Below are positions 1 through 12,510 of a DNA stretch of 64,000 nucleotides, in pieces; position 1 is the first letter of the stretch; every line of letters begins with the position of its first letter. The position numbers were made by a program, and so were the translations under genes. Source of the stretch: Strobilurus pachycystidiatus (lineage: Eukaryota > Basidiomycota > Agaricomycetes > Agaricales > Physalacriaceae); assembly GCA_019915135.1 (NCBI GenBank), contig JAHLMK010000010.1, forward strand, positions 186,001 to 250,000, read 5' to 3'. Below the pieces are notes generated by a model. It had not been told where the DNA came from. It saw only the letters and a program-made list of their open reading frames with translations, and searched no databases.

Positions 1-284
1 GGCCAAATATTGCCATACATCATATGAGGAACTCATAAGAAGCACTGAACATTCAGAATGCGCATAGCATATTCATCATGAGGTATGGTCTTTCCCTCCA
101 CTGAATGACCGTCTCCAACACGTTAATCACAGGCTCTTCGATCCACTCATCTTTGCACCACTAGTCGCTGCGGTGACAGTCATACCATCTACTTCCTTCT
201 CCTCCTATACGACCTTCGAGTCATACTGGAACTACCTCTATCCATGGGGCTCTGACCACAACGGCAGTAGGTCCTGTAATCTGT

Positions 285-1204
285 TTGTTTCGCATTCGAG
301 TCTCAATCTCGACGGCAGGCGCTCGCATGGTCGGCAACTCGACCGTCCATAGCAACATTGTCGTAGGCTCAAGTACGCTCAGTCTGATCGCGACGCCCAC
401 GTCCAATCCGTCTCCACCTACGAGCACTGCCGACCCACACCCTGCAATTCACTATGCCAGGTCAGTTCAGCGCGTATTCTTTGACCCCCATTCTCGACGT
501 TCGTTTCACAGCGGCGCGATCCATGCGAAGAGCTACATCACCGTCACAGCGGCCAACTCGTACACCGTCTACGGCGAATTCAGCGCTCCCACTGCAGTTG
601 GCACCTGGCCCGCCTTCTGGTGAGAACACCTACAGTTCCGTCCTCGCACCCTGCTCATCAGTCTTCTACGTAGGTTGACGGTAAGAACACATCCCACCTC
701 TTGAACCTCCAAAAGTCCTCACGCAGTCCCGCACCAGGCAGTCAGCGGCTGGCCCCCCGAAGCCGACATCGGCGAATGGAAAGGCACCGCGAACAACTGG
801 TACAACACCTTCAACACGTCCTCCGTCGTCAAATCCACGCTCGTCAGCTGGCCGACCGATCTGTCGTTCCACTCCCTCCAAGCGGTCCTCACGGCGGAAT
901 CGGACGGCGTCAACGTGAAGATTGATTTCTACAAGGATGGGACTCGTGTGGATACACAATATGGGGCTGGATTCGTTGGGAAGCCGTTGTATCTGTGAGC
1001 TTTGGTCCTTGTTACTTTGTTTGTTGATTCTGACCTTCGATGTTTAGGATTATCAATCTCCAAGTATGGATCTCAATACTTCACCAAGCAATTTGAGCTC
1101 ATATTTGTTTCTCCCAGATGGAAGGCAGTTCTGGCTCTCCCGGGCCCACAGGAACGACGACGTACAAGGCGCGCAACGTTCAGGTTACGCGTACTGGGTC
1201 TTAG
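285..1204 (+). CDS. GH16-like glycoside hydrolase, 5' end unresolved
   Basis: Spliced reading gives a concanavalin A-like glucanase fold: a VYGEFSAPTAVGTWPAFW strand, then WPPEADIGEW, which carries the E-x-D-x-x-E catalytic signature of GH16-type enzymes, and a GKPLYLIINLQMEGSSG C-terminal strand. Introns read at 461-511, 620-673, 681-737, 995-1047 and 1064-1117, all 51-57 nt, so two exons are tiny: 7 nt (674-680) and 16 nt (1048-1063). Both are needed to keep the frame and the motif order. The stop is TAG at 1202-1204. No convincing initiator or signal peptide was found upstream; an in-frame ATG sits at 327 but is probably internal, so the start lies in unrecognised 5' exons. The likely role is extracellular beta-glucan cleavage. 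Family assignment is from motifs only; another lectin/glucanase family remains possible. Confidence 0.62.
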
Positions 1205-2306
1205 TAGCATATGAACATGAATAAGTTCTTCTCGTTGTCTCTACTAATGGAACTGAACTCGAACTTGTTTCGCCTGGTATAAGTATTCAGCAGGTAAAAT
1301 ATTTGCCACAATGTGTTGTTTCAAAAAGCAAAAAAAGAGACGACGCAAAGTGGCGGGTATCAATGCAGAGCAACTGCACGGTTATCGCATTACGAACAAA
1401 GCTGCTGTTCGGAGCGCAGGTTCACTGGGAAGTTGGAACATTGTTCGCCTTGCCGTTATATTTGCTTTTGCGATGACGCTCAGAGTGAGGGCGCGTTTTG
1501 TTGATTACTCACGGCCGAGACGATGTGAGAAGACGGACGAAGACCTGGAACTGACCAGTCATTAAGGACATTTGGAGGTAGCCCAATTCAAACCAACAAC
1601 ACGGGACTCGACCTCCCAATCCTGGGGTCTAGATTAACACTCCAATGAGCTGGATCTCAAGGATGAGGACCGAGGGCGCAATAATGACGATGATGGCTGG
1701 CAACCAACCAAATCGTGAGGATGCTACCGGATTCCCATCTTTCTTTCAAGTTTTTAGAGATCTTGCACTCACTTCCACTGATATCTCTATCTGGGACGCG
1801 ACGATAGATGCGCTCAGGTCACCTTTTAAGAACTCCGAGTTTAGAATAATACACGTTATACTGGCGAGTCGCATCAGCGATGATAGCTGGAATCTCAGTG
1901 CATTATGTAGTTCTTCTGGGAATAAGTAAGCCGTGCACGTGTGATGAGGCGTCTGGGCCGTTTCTTCCGGTGTCGATGCAAATGGCGGTCAAATGTGAAG
2001 TCAGAGATACAGACGATGCGAGGCAGTACAACAATGGAAACGGCAACTGCCGTCTGGGCGCGTCAGAGCCGAATTGTCCGGTACAGGGTCCGCGCCCACG
2101 TGGGGCAACTTGTTCTTGATCGCCATTGTTCTGCCAACACTGGCCAGTGGCCACAACGCGCAACCCTTTCTGACTCAACAAAGGACTACTTAAAATGGCG
2201 CTTGTAGCACTATCACATGACCACCTGCTGCTCTATTTCAACCACAGCCTACGGCGACATTCCTCTTCGTCGCTCTCCCACTTTATCCAACCCAATCCAC
2301 AACCTA
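1205..2306. other. Intergenic, no recognised gene
   Basis: About 1.1 kb between the GH16-like gene and the CACTA-type element. The open frames here are short and show no domain or splice-compatible coding pattern. I see nothing else in it. Confidence 0.5.
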
Positions 2307-2962
2307 CACTACGTGGGGGCAAATGTATTACCTTGGTAAAAGGAAAGGAGAAAGGTTAGGCAAAAGGAATAAAATTACCCATTATTTTCTCGGAGACAAA
2401 GACATACTTTTACCCCCGCAAAAGGAATGTACAAAGACATAATTTTACCCCGGCAATTGATTGCCTTTTCCTCGGCACAAAGGCTGAGAGAACGGCAAAC
2501 AATTGCCGCGGAAAAAGTCTTCCTTTTTCCTTGAGAAAAAGAAAATGCCCGACGAGAGGGTGATGAGCGCCTGCAGACCGGGCTCTCAGCGGCCTGTGCT
2601 CGGTCACTAAGCACAACCCAAATGACGTGCATGTACTGTCATCAATATGCTGAGTAGCTGAACAGAGGCGCTGAGTGCCCGGTCTGTGGGCACTCTGGGC
2701 GCTCATCACCCTCTCATCGGGCGTTTTCTTTTTCTCAAGGTAAAAGGAAGACTTTTTCCGCGGCAATTGTTTGCCGTTCTCTCAGCCTTTGTGCCGAGGA
2801 AAAGGCAATCAATTGCCGGGGTAAAATTACGTCTTTGTACATTCCTTTTGCGGGGGTAAAAGTATGTCTTTGTCTCCGAGAAAATAATGGGTAATTTTAT
2901 TCCTTTTGCCTAACCTTTCTCCTTTCCTTTTACCAAGGTAATACATTTGCCCCCACGTAGTG
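2307..2962. mobile_element. Non-autonomous CACTA (EnSpm/CMC) foldback element
   Basis: The element begins CACTACGTGGGGG and ends with its exact complement CCCCCACGTAGTG. It is flanked on both sides by CTA (2304-2306 and 2963-2965... read as cta on each side), a 3-bp target-site duplication, as expected for CACTA transposons. The two arms are nearly identical inverted copies of about 290 nt each, differing by only a few substitutions and one short indel near the centre, around a loop of roughly 60-70 nt near 2610-2670. It encodes no transposase. High arm identity suggests recent insertion or gene conversion. Its right end lies 100 nt upstream of the FunK1 kinase start, so it sits in that gene's promoter. 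Open frames on the minus strand within the arms are products of the repeat, not genes. Confidence 0.88.
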
Positions 2963-3062
2963 CTACCACATACACACACCCCACACTTTCCCATTCCAAC
3001 TACACCGACTCGACCTACTCGGCCATGGCTACAGATAACCTGTCGAGCAGATAGACCTCACG

Positions 3063-5822
3063 TTGCTCAGCAAGGATCGTCCTCGCCCTCCCCACACGCC
3101 GACGAACAACCCAGCCGTCACCGCTGCCCTCCAGGCCAACAAAAACACCCCCCAAGCCAATGGAGCCGCCGTGCGTGGTCGCATGGACGACGCAGCTCGG
3201 ATGATCTACGCTCGGAGCGACTACGACGGCTTTCTCAATCGAGACCTCAGTCGGTCTCGCGTCTTCGTCGTTATAGACGAGCTCATGGACAAAGTCTTGT
3301 ATCTCCCATCCGACTGGGCTACGCGCTACGCGGAAGCGATCGACAAGGTCTCCAAAGATGAAACTTTCCAGCAGTATTGGCGGGCATATCTGGAGCTATG
3401 TAACAACAAGAAGCTCACGGAGAAGGAGCTCTACGTCCCCCTCAGGTCGATGAACAATCGCGTCGTCAAAGTCATCCGTGATGTCTTGGGGACTCCGGCC
3501 GACGAGCTGGAGTTCTTTGTCAATGATCCACGCAAAGTCCATGACGGCATCTTCGCCGTTAATGGAGGACTGTCTCCAGACATCGTTCAGCTCATGGAGG
3601 CGCTTGGGCATACCTTGAAGAACATCGAAACATTAAAACGTGATTGGTCCATTGTGTGGTCCATGATCGCCCACATCTGGGAGGTCAAACATACCGATAC
3701 CGCATTCTATGATGGACGAGCTGGTATTGTGAAGTATTACGAGGGTTCGTCCGACTGTTTTTGGCTGTCGATGTGCGCATATCTAACACTTATCCAGGTC
3801 ACCCTCCCAAGAAATACGACCGTCCAGCACCCAAACCGCAGCGCAACTCCAAGAATCAGAAGAAGAGCTCCCACCCGGAACCACAAGAGGTTCAGTCTGA
3901 GGGTCAAGCGGCGGCAAAGAGGAAATCATCGGAGGAACCGAGGAGAGATGATGCAAAGCAGCGTCGTCACTCTGCCCCAGCTGCGACTTCCAAACTTAGG
4001 CCAATCGCTGCGCAACCTCTCGAAACGATCGTCGAAGAAGACGCGACATCCACAGACGCTGTCATTCCTGAGATTCAGGTCATGGTTCTCCCCCAACTGC
4101 AAACCGCGCGATATGCTGCTGAGCAGATGTCTCCACCTGGTCTCCGCTCCTCCTGCACCAATGTTCTCATTGACCGCGATCGTCTCCAACTGCAGTATTA
4201 CAATCATAGCGCCATCGTTGTGTCGACCGCCATCGATCTACGGAAGGAGGAGGATGTCAAGAAGTACATTGCCATGATGATCGGATTTGACCGCCTTACT
4301 CTTCGCCAGCGCGGCTTCCTCGACATCATCGACCAGAGCGCTACATTTCTCACCAACTATTCCACCGACCCACCAGGTGATGACATGTACTGCGGCATGA
4401 AGCTCAAGTTGAAGAGGGATGGGCAAGATTTCACGGTCACGCTGGGGCGTATCATCTCTCAAGAGCCTGGGATCATCGGCCGGTCAACGTCTACTCTCCA
4501 CGCCACCTCCGCTGAGTGGCCTGACATATGGCTTGTCGTCAAGTTCTCTTGGCCTGCTCCCGGTCGCACGCCAGAGCACAAGTTCATCGAAGCTGCTGTG
4601 GCGAAGGCCAACGAGGTGGCTGGGAAGGGCAAGAGACATTGGGTCCTGGACCATCTTCCCAACCTCCTTCACTGCCAGGACTTTCCTCCGGAAAAGGATT
4701 CGACTGAGCGACGAGTGGCTGAACTTCTCGACAAGGCCGTACACCCAACCAAGGACGAGGACGGGAACAAGAAGGCGTTCCTGTATGAAACTCGCCCTCT
4801 CCGCATCACAGTCCAGGAGCTCCTGTTTCCCATCGAGACCCTCTCTACGGCTAAGGATGTTGGACAAGTGGTCCTCGATGTTGTTCAGTGTGAGTCTTGA
4901 GTTTGTCTTGTTCATCTATAATGGCACTAACATTATGAATCCAGGCCATCAATGGTTGCGCGTCAAGGCCGAAATTCTCCACCGCGACATCAGCATGTCC
5001 AACATCATGTATCGCTATGATAAATCTGGACACATATGTGGTGTTCTGAACGACTTCGACTTATCATCAATTTTGGCAGCACTTGAAGAAGGCGCATCAT
5101 CCACGTCACTCCAGCGCACCGGGACGCCACCATTCATGGCTATGGATCTCCTAGCTCCGCCTCCGGCTCGCGTCGCTGCCGCTCATCATTGCTATCGCTA
5201 TGATCTCGAGTCGTTCTTTTATCTCCTCTTGGTGATATGTATACGATACAAACTCGACAAGCACGCCACCCCAAACGCCCCGCCCACAGACAAGCCTAAG
5301 GCTAGAGATCCTCATCCAACGCCGCCCGAGCTTGATGTGCATCTAGTTCGCACGAAATCGAGCGAAAAAACAGCCATCATCGACAGTTGGTTCCAGGCAG
5401 GCCTGTCCTGGGACGCTATCGGTAAATCCAAGAGAGATTTCTTTACGGGTGATGCGGATTCGCAGGATTTGGTCGTATCACCCGAGTTCGAGATCTTCAA
5501 GCCTTGGTTGTCCCAAGCACAAGCTATGTTTACCGGTGGTTTCCAAGCGCGGACCACATACGTCGTGGCCACTCGAACCTCTGCCATCGCACCTCAAGAG
5601 AAGAGCGATTTTGAAGATTTTGAATTGCTCTTCGGCCAGGACGAGTCCACTCCGGAGGTTGCTCCTCCTCCTCCCTTGAAGCCATTCGAGTCGGATAACC
5701 TTAATGGCCACATCTCGTATGATAAGTTTTTCAGACCCGGCGTGGTCATGGCAAAGAGAAATGGGATCCGCATTCGCACTCTCGAGCAAGCTAAGCAGGA
5801 ACGAACCGAAGTAAACCATTAG
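3063..5822 (+). CDS. FunK1-type fungal protein kinase
   Basis: Three exons (3063-3744, 3798-4889, 4945-5822) join in frame to about 883 aa. The C-terminal third holds the kinase catalytic core: HRDIS (catalytic loop), NDFDLSS in place of DFG, and RTGTPPFMAMDLL as the activation/P+1 segment, the form seen in the agaricomycete FunK1 family. The middle contains a basic, low-complexity stretch rich in Lys, Ser and Glu, then the N-lobe-like region. The start was chosen as the first ATG of the open exon; an ATG at 3025 meets a stop after nine codons. FunK1 kinases are expanded in multicellular mushrooms and are thought to be regulatory, but individual substrates are unknown. The CACTA-type element immediately upstream could affect expression. 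Kinase assignment is firm; the exact start is less so. Confidence 0.85.
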
Positions 5823-6041
5823 ACATTCAACGTCATCCATCTCGTACAGTTTTACAGCTCGTATTTGTATCATTCCGGTGTATCATTTAGGTGGCTTTCG
5901 AACAGAAGTATGATGATTCACTAGACAACCGATGAAGCTGCGAATCAAGACCGTGAAAGAAGCGCTTCTAGCGACGGAGTGAGGCAAGTGGACTCAGTCA
6001 TCTTTCATGAAAATCCGTACTGCGCGTTCGAAAAGTTTATA

Positions 6042-8152
6042 CTAGCGCCATTCATAGTCCTTCTCCCTGGCTTCCGCTTTCATGCGCCATCTCTCACCTT
6101 GCACCATCGTCAGATAGATCGCAGCGCTCCCTATCAGCAAAACAACAGCGAAGATGGTGTACATTCAACCTGCAAGACGGTCAATCCAAGTTCAGTGTTC
6201 CGTTGCACGGAATTGAAGGTTTACCATCGCCGAGGCTATCCTAAGAACGCATGTGAACGCTGCCAAGTTGTTCTCATTGGATTAAGGAGCATACCTGAAT
6301 CGGTACCGCAACCTCTATCGCCACGAATACCATTGGGCTACGGAACAAGCTGCCCATAGCGACCTAAACCAACCGCAGATATTGGGAACAGCCAGATTGT
6401 CACGAGCGTACTTCGCAGACGCATCTGCGAGGTCATGTCAGATCATGTACTCAAGGGAGTGAACGAATCAATTGATCACCTCTGGATACGTCGTGCCGTC
6501 GTTCCTGGCCTTGAGTTTGGCCAGCTGGATATCCGACCAACGCCCTCCGAGGACACTTCCAGTCATGGCGCCTTTCAAATTCGATCAGCAGACAGATGGC
6601 GAGGAAGAGTGCCATTTCTGTTTACAACCCTAATCCAAAAGAGAGAAGTACGAATCCAATTTTGAGCGCGTTATACTGGTAGTGATTGCCGAGCGTTCGG
6701 GAGGTCGTGTACACGACTGTGAAGCAGTAGGAAAATATCAGACCTGTAAAGCAGCTATCGGTGAGAAGAAGTCCCTGATTGGGGTGGGTAGGAAGATTGA
6801 CCAGAGGCGAATGACATGGCGAGGTTGTTCAGGCGACAAATCGCAAGCCATAGTGGTTTAATGGGATTCACATGTTTCAACGAAATGATCTTCAGTGTGT
6901 CGGGTCCTTGATCAGAGCGTCCACCGTCCTTGTTGATCCTTGCTTCTGAATCTCAGCATCCCGGGTCGGCTCTGGTCACGACTTTGTGAGGCTAGGTGGT
7001 TCTCTTGTGTTCTTGGTGTCTTTCTTCTTCTTCTCTTCTTGCTCTTTGAGACGCTGTTTGAGAAGGTTCTGGTACGCCGAGCTGCGCTCCTTCCGGAACG
7101 TATCTGGGAAGAAAAGAAGGAAGGCGAGAAAAATAACCCCCGCTAGAATAGAAAGGAACCAAAAGACCGCGCGCCAGTTGAAGCCGGTGGTGAGAACACC
7201 GCCGAGGATTGGTCCTAGTGCAGGACCGAGTAAGGGCGAGATATAGTATATACCCACCCGACGGAACGTGAGTTCAATGTGATGGAGACTGGCAGGTCGA
7301 CAATTGGCCTACCTTTCTTCCTCGCTCTTTTGGATCATAGATATCCGCCAGACTTGCAACGCCAGTCGAGCCAACCGCACTAGAGCTACACGTACTACTG
7401 AGTCCAGAGAGTTGAGGTGATGCAAGCTCAAGCCTACCCAGCAGCCTGTAGCACTCGCATCCCAATGAGTCTATATAATCAGTCTTGTAGAACGGCGGAT
7501 GTTTGAATTTTGTGACAGACATACAGCCCGATGCTTCTACTCGTTGCGACCACGACCGAAGCGGCGCAAAACACTGCTAACGAGACAAGATAAACAACCT
7601 AGGTTTCAAATCGAAAGTCAGTTCAAAGATCACCCAATAAAAGATACCTACACGTCTACCCTTGACTTTGCTAATAGCACTCCACACAACAGGCGTGGTA
7701 CCTTGCGTCAGTATGAACAGCGATACGCTCAAACTGATCTGGGAACTGGTGGCAGGCAGGTCCGCTTCCATTTCCTGAATGGCAGCTAAGTGAGGATCAT
7801 GCGCTAGTGAGCACTCGTGGGCACCACGAGCGGAATCCTCACGATTTTGGATGTTTGCAGAGACACCAGCAATGAGGGATCCAAAAGCGACCAGGAAGAG
7901 CACTAGATTCTACAAGATTTGGAGGCGTTAGTAGAGCACGCGATGTGCAGTAGGGTATGTACACACCTTACGTGCTGCAGACCATTGCCTTGGATCGTTT
8001 TCGACTGGCATATGTTCGATGTCTAGCGTCGGCTCCTCTGAATTCTCAATGATAGATGAGGCTACATCGCTCTCGACAGAGACCTCTCCAGTATGAGTCA
8101 GGTCCGTATCAGCAGTTGTAGGTGTAGAGACTGCAGATGGCTGAGATTGCAT
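6042..8152 (-). pseudogene. MFS drug:H+ antiporter (DHA1) pseudogene
   Basis: Read on the minus strand from ATG at 8152, a family-typical order is visible: a cytosolic head ending DPRQWSAARK, TM1 LVLFLVAFGSLIAG, the SQISLSVSLFILTQGTTP block, LIGMRVLQAAG, LADIYDPKERGRK (MFS signature loop), GIYYISPLLGPALGPILGG, a central charged loop, then FTVVYTTSRTLGNHY, SVLGGRWSDIQLAKLK and a C-tail ending DYEWR. Lesions: the acceptor before VGIYYIS reads GG instead of AG (7258-7259); joining across 6570-6640 is one base out of frame; about 50 codons of membrane segments appear missing near 6345-6365; and a Trp codon has become TGA (6165-6167). Together these argue for a dead gene. It lies head-to-head with another MFS gene, 483 bp away. 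Confidence 0.8.
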
Positions 8153-8635
8153 CGTATCAAAGGTCGCAGCAGTGATGCACAAAAATGAAGACTCCGGACC
8201 TCTCACTTAAGGCTCGTGTTGTTATCGGTCGACGAGGACCGAGATACAAGCTTCGGAAACAACAAATCCAAAGAAAATGTCATAATGCGCATCACCTGCC
8301 TGACATGGGCGAGTTATCTGCGCTGGCGCAATTGAAACTTGCAAGTACACACGCTCGTTCAGGTTGACAAGGCCTCAAACTGGCCCGGTGGCTTTGAACG
8401 ATGACGCCATGCTCGGCAGCTCGGCACACTACTTTCTGGCATTCGACGCGGGGTACCGGGGTCTTGCTCACAAACCACATCAAGTGTATTCTAATCCTTT
8501 GTCAGAAAGATGCAAAGATTTCTCATCGTTTCGGCTGGCCAAGTCAGCAAACATTTCCCTATATTATGGGGCTGTATTCCTTGGAAATGAGCATCAACCG
8601 CCTCTCAACCCTCAGTTCTCCTCCTCCAAGCCACA

Positions 8636-10562
8636 ATGGTCGCAGACATCATCCGAGACTCGACTGTGGGCCAGTTCATCAACTGGGTATCTGGCGGCAA
8701 ATACCTCCCCTACACCGACCAACGACCAGGCTTCGCGGTCCCATCTCATTTCCTCCTTCCATCTGACTCGAAGTCGCGGCCTTCCACGGCAGCGTACGAC
8801 TCGTCCGATGCAGCCACCCTCTGCGGCGACATGGAGAAGAGGCCAAAGGGCAGCATAACTCCAGATACGGAGTTGAAGCGCGAATCAACGATCGCGGTCG
8901 ATCCTGAAAATCAAAAGCAATTGGATGCCACCACCCTGCCAAATCCGTATCTGGTCGACTGGTACGGCGATGATGATCCAGATAACCCTCGGTATGTATT
9001 TGCATTGTCTGCGTCGGTTCTCGAAGCTGACTTGTTTTTTTCAGTAATTGGTCACCTGCGAAACGCGCTTTCGTCGCTTTCAGCATCTCCTTGTTGACAT
9101 TCACGATGTACATTGGTTCCGCCATATACACGCCCTCCATTCCCGGTCTCATGGAAGAGTACAACGTCTCTCTGGTGCACGCTACTCTTGGCCTTACCCT
9201 CTACGTGATGGCGTATGGAGTTGGACCCATGTTCCTCACGCCCTTCCAGGAGATCCCTGCCTTCGGTCGGAATTCGATCTACATCAGTGGTCTCTTCCTG
9301 TACCTCATCTTTCAGATCCCGATCATCACCGCCACGAACATTCAGACCGTTCTCGCCTTCCGCTTCCTGACGGGTTTCTTCGGTAGTCCAGCGTTGGCCA
9401 CGGGAGGCGCGTCGATGGCGGATATCTACCCAATGCACCAACTCGCATATGTCATGGGTGTTTGGGCCCTCGGTGCTGTCGCCGGACCCATCACTGGCCC
9501 AGTTATCGGTGGATTCGCTGCTCAAGCCAACGGATGGAGGTGGCCGCAGTACGAATTGATTTGGATCACGTCTTTCGGATTCATCTTTCTCTCTCTTGTG
9601 CTACCAGAGACATATGGCCCTACCATTCTCCTGAAGCGTGCAAGGCGTCTGCGAAAGCTGACTGGTAATCAACAGCTCCGCACTTAGAGCGAAATCGACG
9701 CAGAAGGAGAATCGGTTGCTCAGATACTTCACGAGGCATTGGTTCGACCATTCGTGCTGGCGATGGAGCCTGTCCTGTTGTTCGCCAATGTCTATCTTGG
9801 CTTTGTTTGTAAGTCTCCTATCGAAAACTCACTCTGACTTTACTGACATGTCTTTAGATGCCATCTTCTACCTCTGGTTCGAAGCATTCCCGTTGGTCTT
9901 CTCCGATATCTACCACTTCAACCTCGGCGTCAGTGGCCTTCCCTTCTTGGCCTTCCTCGTTTCTGGTGCCATTACTGTACGCCTTTCCCATCATTCATCT
10001 CCAGCTTTGGCTAATTTACACTCTCTAGTATACGGCTTACTGCTTGTACCAAATGTATCATATCGCACCTCGGTATGAGCGAGCTGCCAAGGCAGGCAAA
10101 GAGGTCGCCCCGGAAATTCGTCTCGAGATCGGTCTCATCGGCAGCATCTTCATCCCCACATCGGTCCTCATCTTCGGCTTTGCCTCCAAAGAGAGCATTC
10201 ACTGGATTGTCCCCGTCATCGGCGCAGCTCTCTATCTTCCAGGGATCTTCCTCAACTTCCAGGGCATTCTGATGTACATCACATCCGCATACCCCATGTA
10301 TGCTGCTTCGGTCCTCGCTGGCAATGATCTAGCCCGCTCGACCATCGCCAGTATCTTCCCTCTCTTCGGACATGCGTTCTTCAGCAATTTGGGTTTAGGA
10401 CCAGCCTCGGCCATTCTGGCAGGCATATCGTTCGCATTGATGACTGTCTTTGCTGTGAGTTCTATCTTGTCAATTGCTCCTTCTTCGCTTGCTGACCTCT
10501 ATCTTCAGGCTTTGATCAAGTGGGGACATGTCCTACGAAGACGCTCAAAATACGCTCAGTGA
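8636..10562 (+). CDS. MFS transporter (DHA1, FLR1/polyamine-type), one in-frame stop
   Basis: Five exons (8636-8991, 9045-9808, 9858-9976, 10029-10454, 10509-10562) join to 573 codons. A long acidic N-terminal tail ends in NPRNWSPAKRAF, followed by twelve predicted membrane segments. The MFS loop appears as LRKLTGN after TM6, and AGNDLARSTIASIFPLFGHA marks the second half; this pattern is typical of fungal drug/polyamine H+ antiporters at the plasma membrane. The frame is otherwise clean, but codon 9685-9687 is TAG between LRT and SEIDAEGES, where relatives have an acidic residue (GAG to TAG is one step). A 23-nt intron removing it would be too short and would break the frame. It is either a young pseudogene, a strain-specific null allele, or a base-call error. 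Confidence 0.78.
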
Positions 10563-12510
10563 AAATTGCCCTCGAGTGGAATAGTCGTGGCACCGTCGAT
10601 ATCAAGTTGGCAGCATATTTATCTCACAGAGACAACCTAAATCATGATACCCTCCATAGACTATTGTCATATAACTCAATCATTAGAACAGCATCACCGG
10701 TACCCTAGAATCTACATACTAAGATAAGATAGCAGTATACTATTATACCTTCTTGTATTTCTTAAATCTTACCGGCATTCATACGCATCGCAAATAACAA
10801 TATGTGCGACAATACTCTCTGCTCGTTGACCTGAAAGTTGACCTTTGACGTAGATTACGCAAAGTGTCATATAGTGTGGCGTAGTGTCCTTGCGGATTCG
10901 AACTCTTGGGCAGACGCGATCTAACCTCGGTCCTCGGGTTCGCGAGGTGTTAGTTGTCTGAGTCTCTTCCACTCTCTTCCACTTTCCCACTGCTACAAAA
11001 TGTGTCTTCGACGCCCGATGGACGACCTGTTCTTATCGCCTTCAAAATGATTTACGAGGTACTTAACGGAGCCTGGTTTCATAGAACTTTACGTGCAAGT
11101 TACAAGTGTCAAGTCTCCGAAGGACTCTTGGCGCCTTTTGGACACAGTGGCCCTCAACTCCACTCAGCAGCGCTTGACTAGCGGCGCTGGTGGAGGGTCT
11201 AGCCTGGCGACCAAGTGGGTCACCGCATGTCAAATATCACGGCAAGAGAGACGAGTCAGTTTCGAGAGGGTGGCTTCTCCGAGTCGTCCTGTTAAGCTGT
11301 GCGTAAGGAACAGATCCGCTTCTTTCTCCCCTCTGTACGCTGACGTTTCATTCAGCGGCGTTTTCCACAACAGACCAGAAGAGGTCGCGATATTCAAGAC
11401 GGACCAAGTGGGGCTTGTAACAGCCTTCAACACAATCCTTTGAACGTTGTAGATCCACTTTGGACGACTTGAAAGCTTCAGCTTTGATTTTCCACTATGT
11501 AACAGCGCCTAGGCGGCGAATGCCAGGAGGATCGCGTTATCGTTAACGATATGTCAACACGCGCTGGATATCGATCAAAGGCTCGGACTGAACCTCGCGC
11601 GCACGTCGACAAGCTTCACTCTACTGTATGGCTCATGTCTGTTGGTTCCACATCAATTTCAGACAGTGCGGATCACTTTAGTGCCCACAGTCTGCTGGCT
11701 GCGCCGGGATTGCGCTCTCTAGCATCGCCACTGTAACGTGCAGGATTGGAGACGGAGATTACTTGCATTCATCACCAGGAATGCACGGGGCGAATCATGT
11801 CACCAAGTATAATCCCCTTGTCTCCATTACCCACGCAGGTTGGCATCTCATGTCACTAGCATTCGAATACTTCAAGTTGGCAACATCAAAATGTAGAAGC
11901 CCCTCAACACGGACCTTCCATGGTATATATAGGTCTGTGGGCGCATGTGGGTGAGCCAGTGTTGGAGCCTGCACAGTTCAAGCGCCTTAGACAGTTGGGT
12001 ACAGTTGCGTTCCAAAATCGGGCCTACGCCTTTCATTCCTCCTTCTGAATCTCTCCTCTGCGGTCCTACCCTTGATTGAGCTGTATCTCTGCATCTACGC
12101 GCGTCAGGGTGACATAGAATTTGCCCCATGTCTGCCGTCAACCTGTCGACTGGCTGGTATGAATCGACACCTGTCTCTTCCTCCTATCATCAGCGTCGCC
12201 TCGAAACCTGAGCGCTCATGATTCGGCGCTCAGCGCTCAATCTGATGACATTGAGTTCTCAAGACGACCCGCCCAATTCTGACACACGAGAATCACATTT
12301 GACAGGAATAGTCTGGGAATAGTACAAGAATCATAATGTTTCAGACACGCACCTGGACCTGCACTAGACACCGCATCGCTTTCCGAACACCGATCATTTC
12401 ACAGCCAAGCCATAGCTTAAAAGCAAGACAAACACGCACTATAGGTCTCCAGAGTCCCAACCGATTCATCCTCCCTCTTTCTCCATCCCTCACCAGCACT
12501 CTTCATCACC
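10563..12510. other. Intergenic, no recognised gene
   Basis: About 1.9 kb without supported coding sequence between the MFS gene and the PLAC8 gene. A weak tRNA B-box-like string occurs on the minus strand near 10890-10905, but no cloverleaf can be drawn. Nothing else stands out. Confidence 0.5.

Noticed and set aside
1345..1372. Similarity to a cDNA-synthesis adaptor (GTATCAATGCAGAG)
   Set aside because: It has an insertion and a mismatch relative to the adaptor and is embedded in normal genomic sequence; most likely coincidence.
2410..2766. Minus-strand open frame of 118 codons inside the CACTA-type element
   Set aside because: It spans the palindromic arm and loop, has no motif, and is explained by the inverted repeat.
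9662..9687. Tiny 23-nt intron that would remove the TAG from the MFS gene
   Set aside because: Too short to splice and not a multiple of three; it would put the rest of the protein out of frame.
10880..10945. tRNA- or SINE-like string with a B-box-like AGTTCGAATCC on the minus strand
   Set aside because: The T-arm stem does not pair and no acceptor stem or anticodon arm can be drawn; too weak to report as an RNA gene or SINE.
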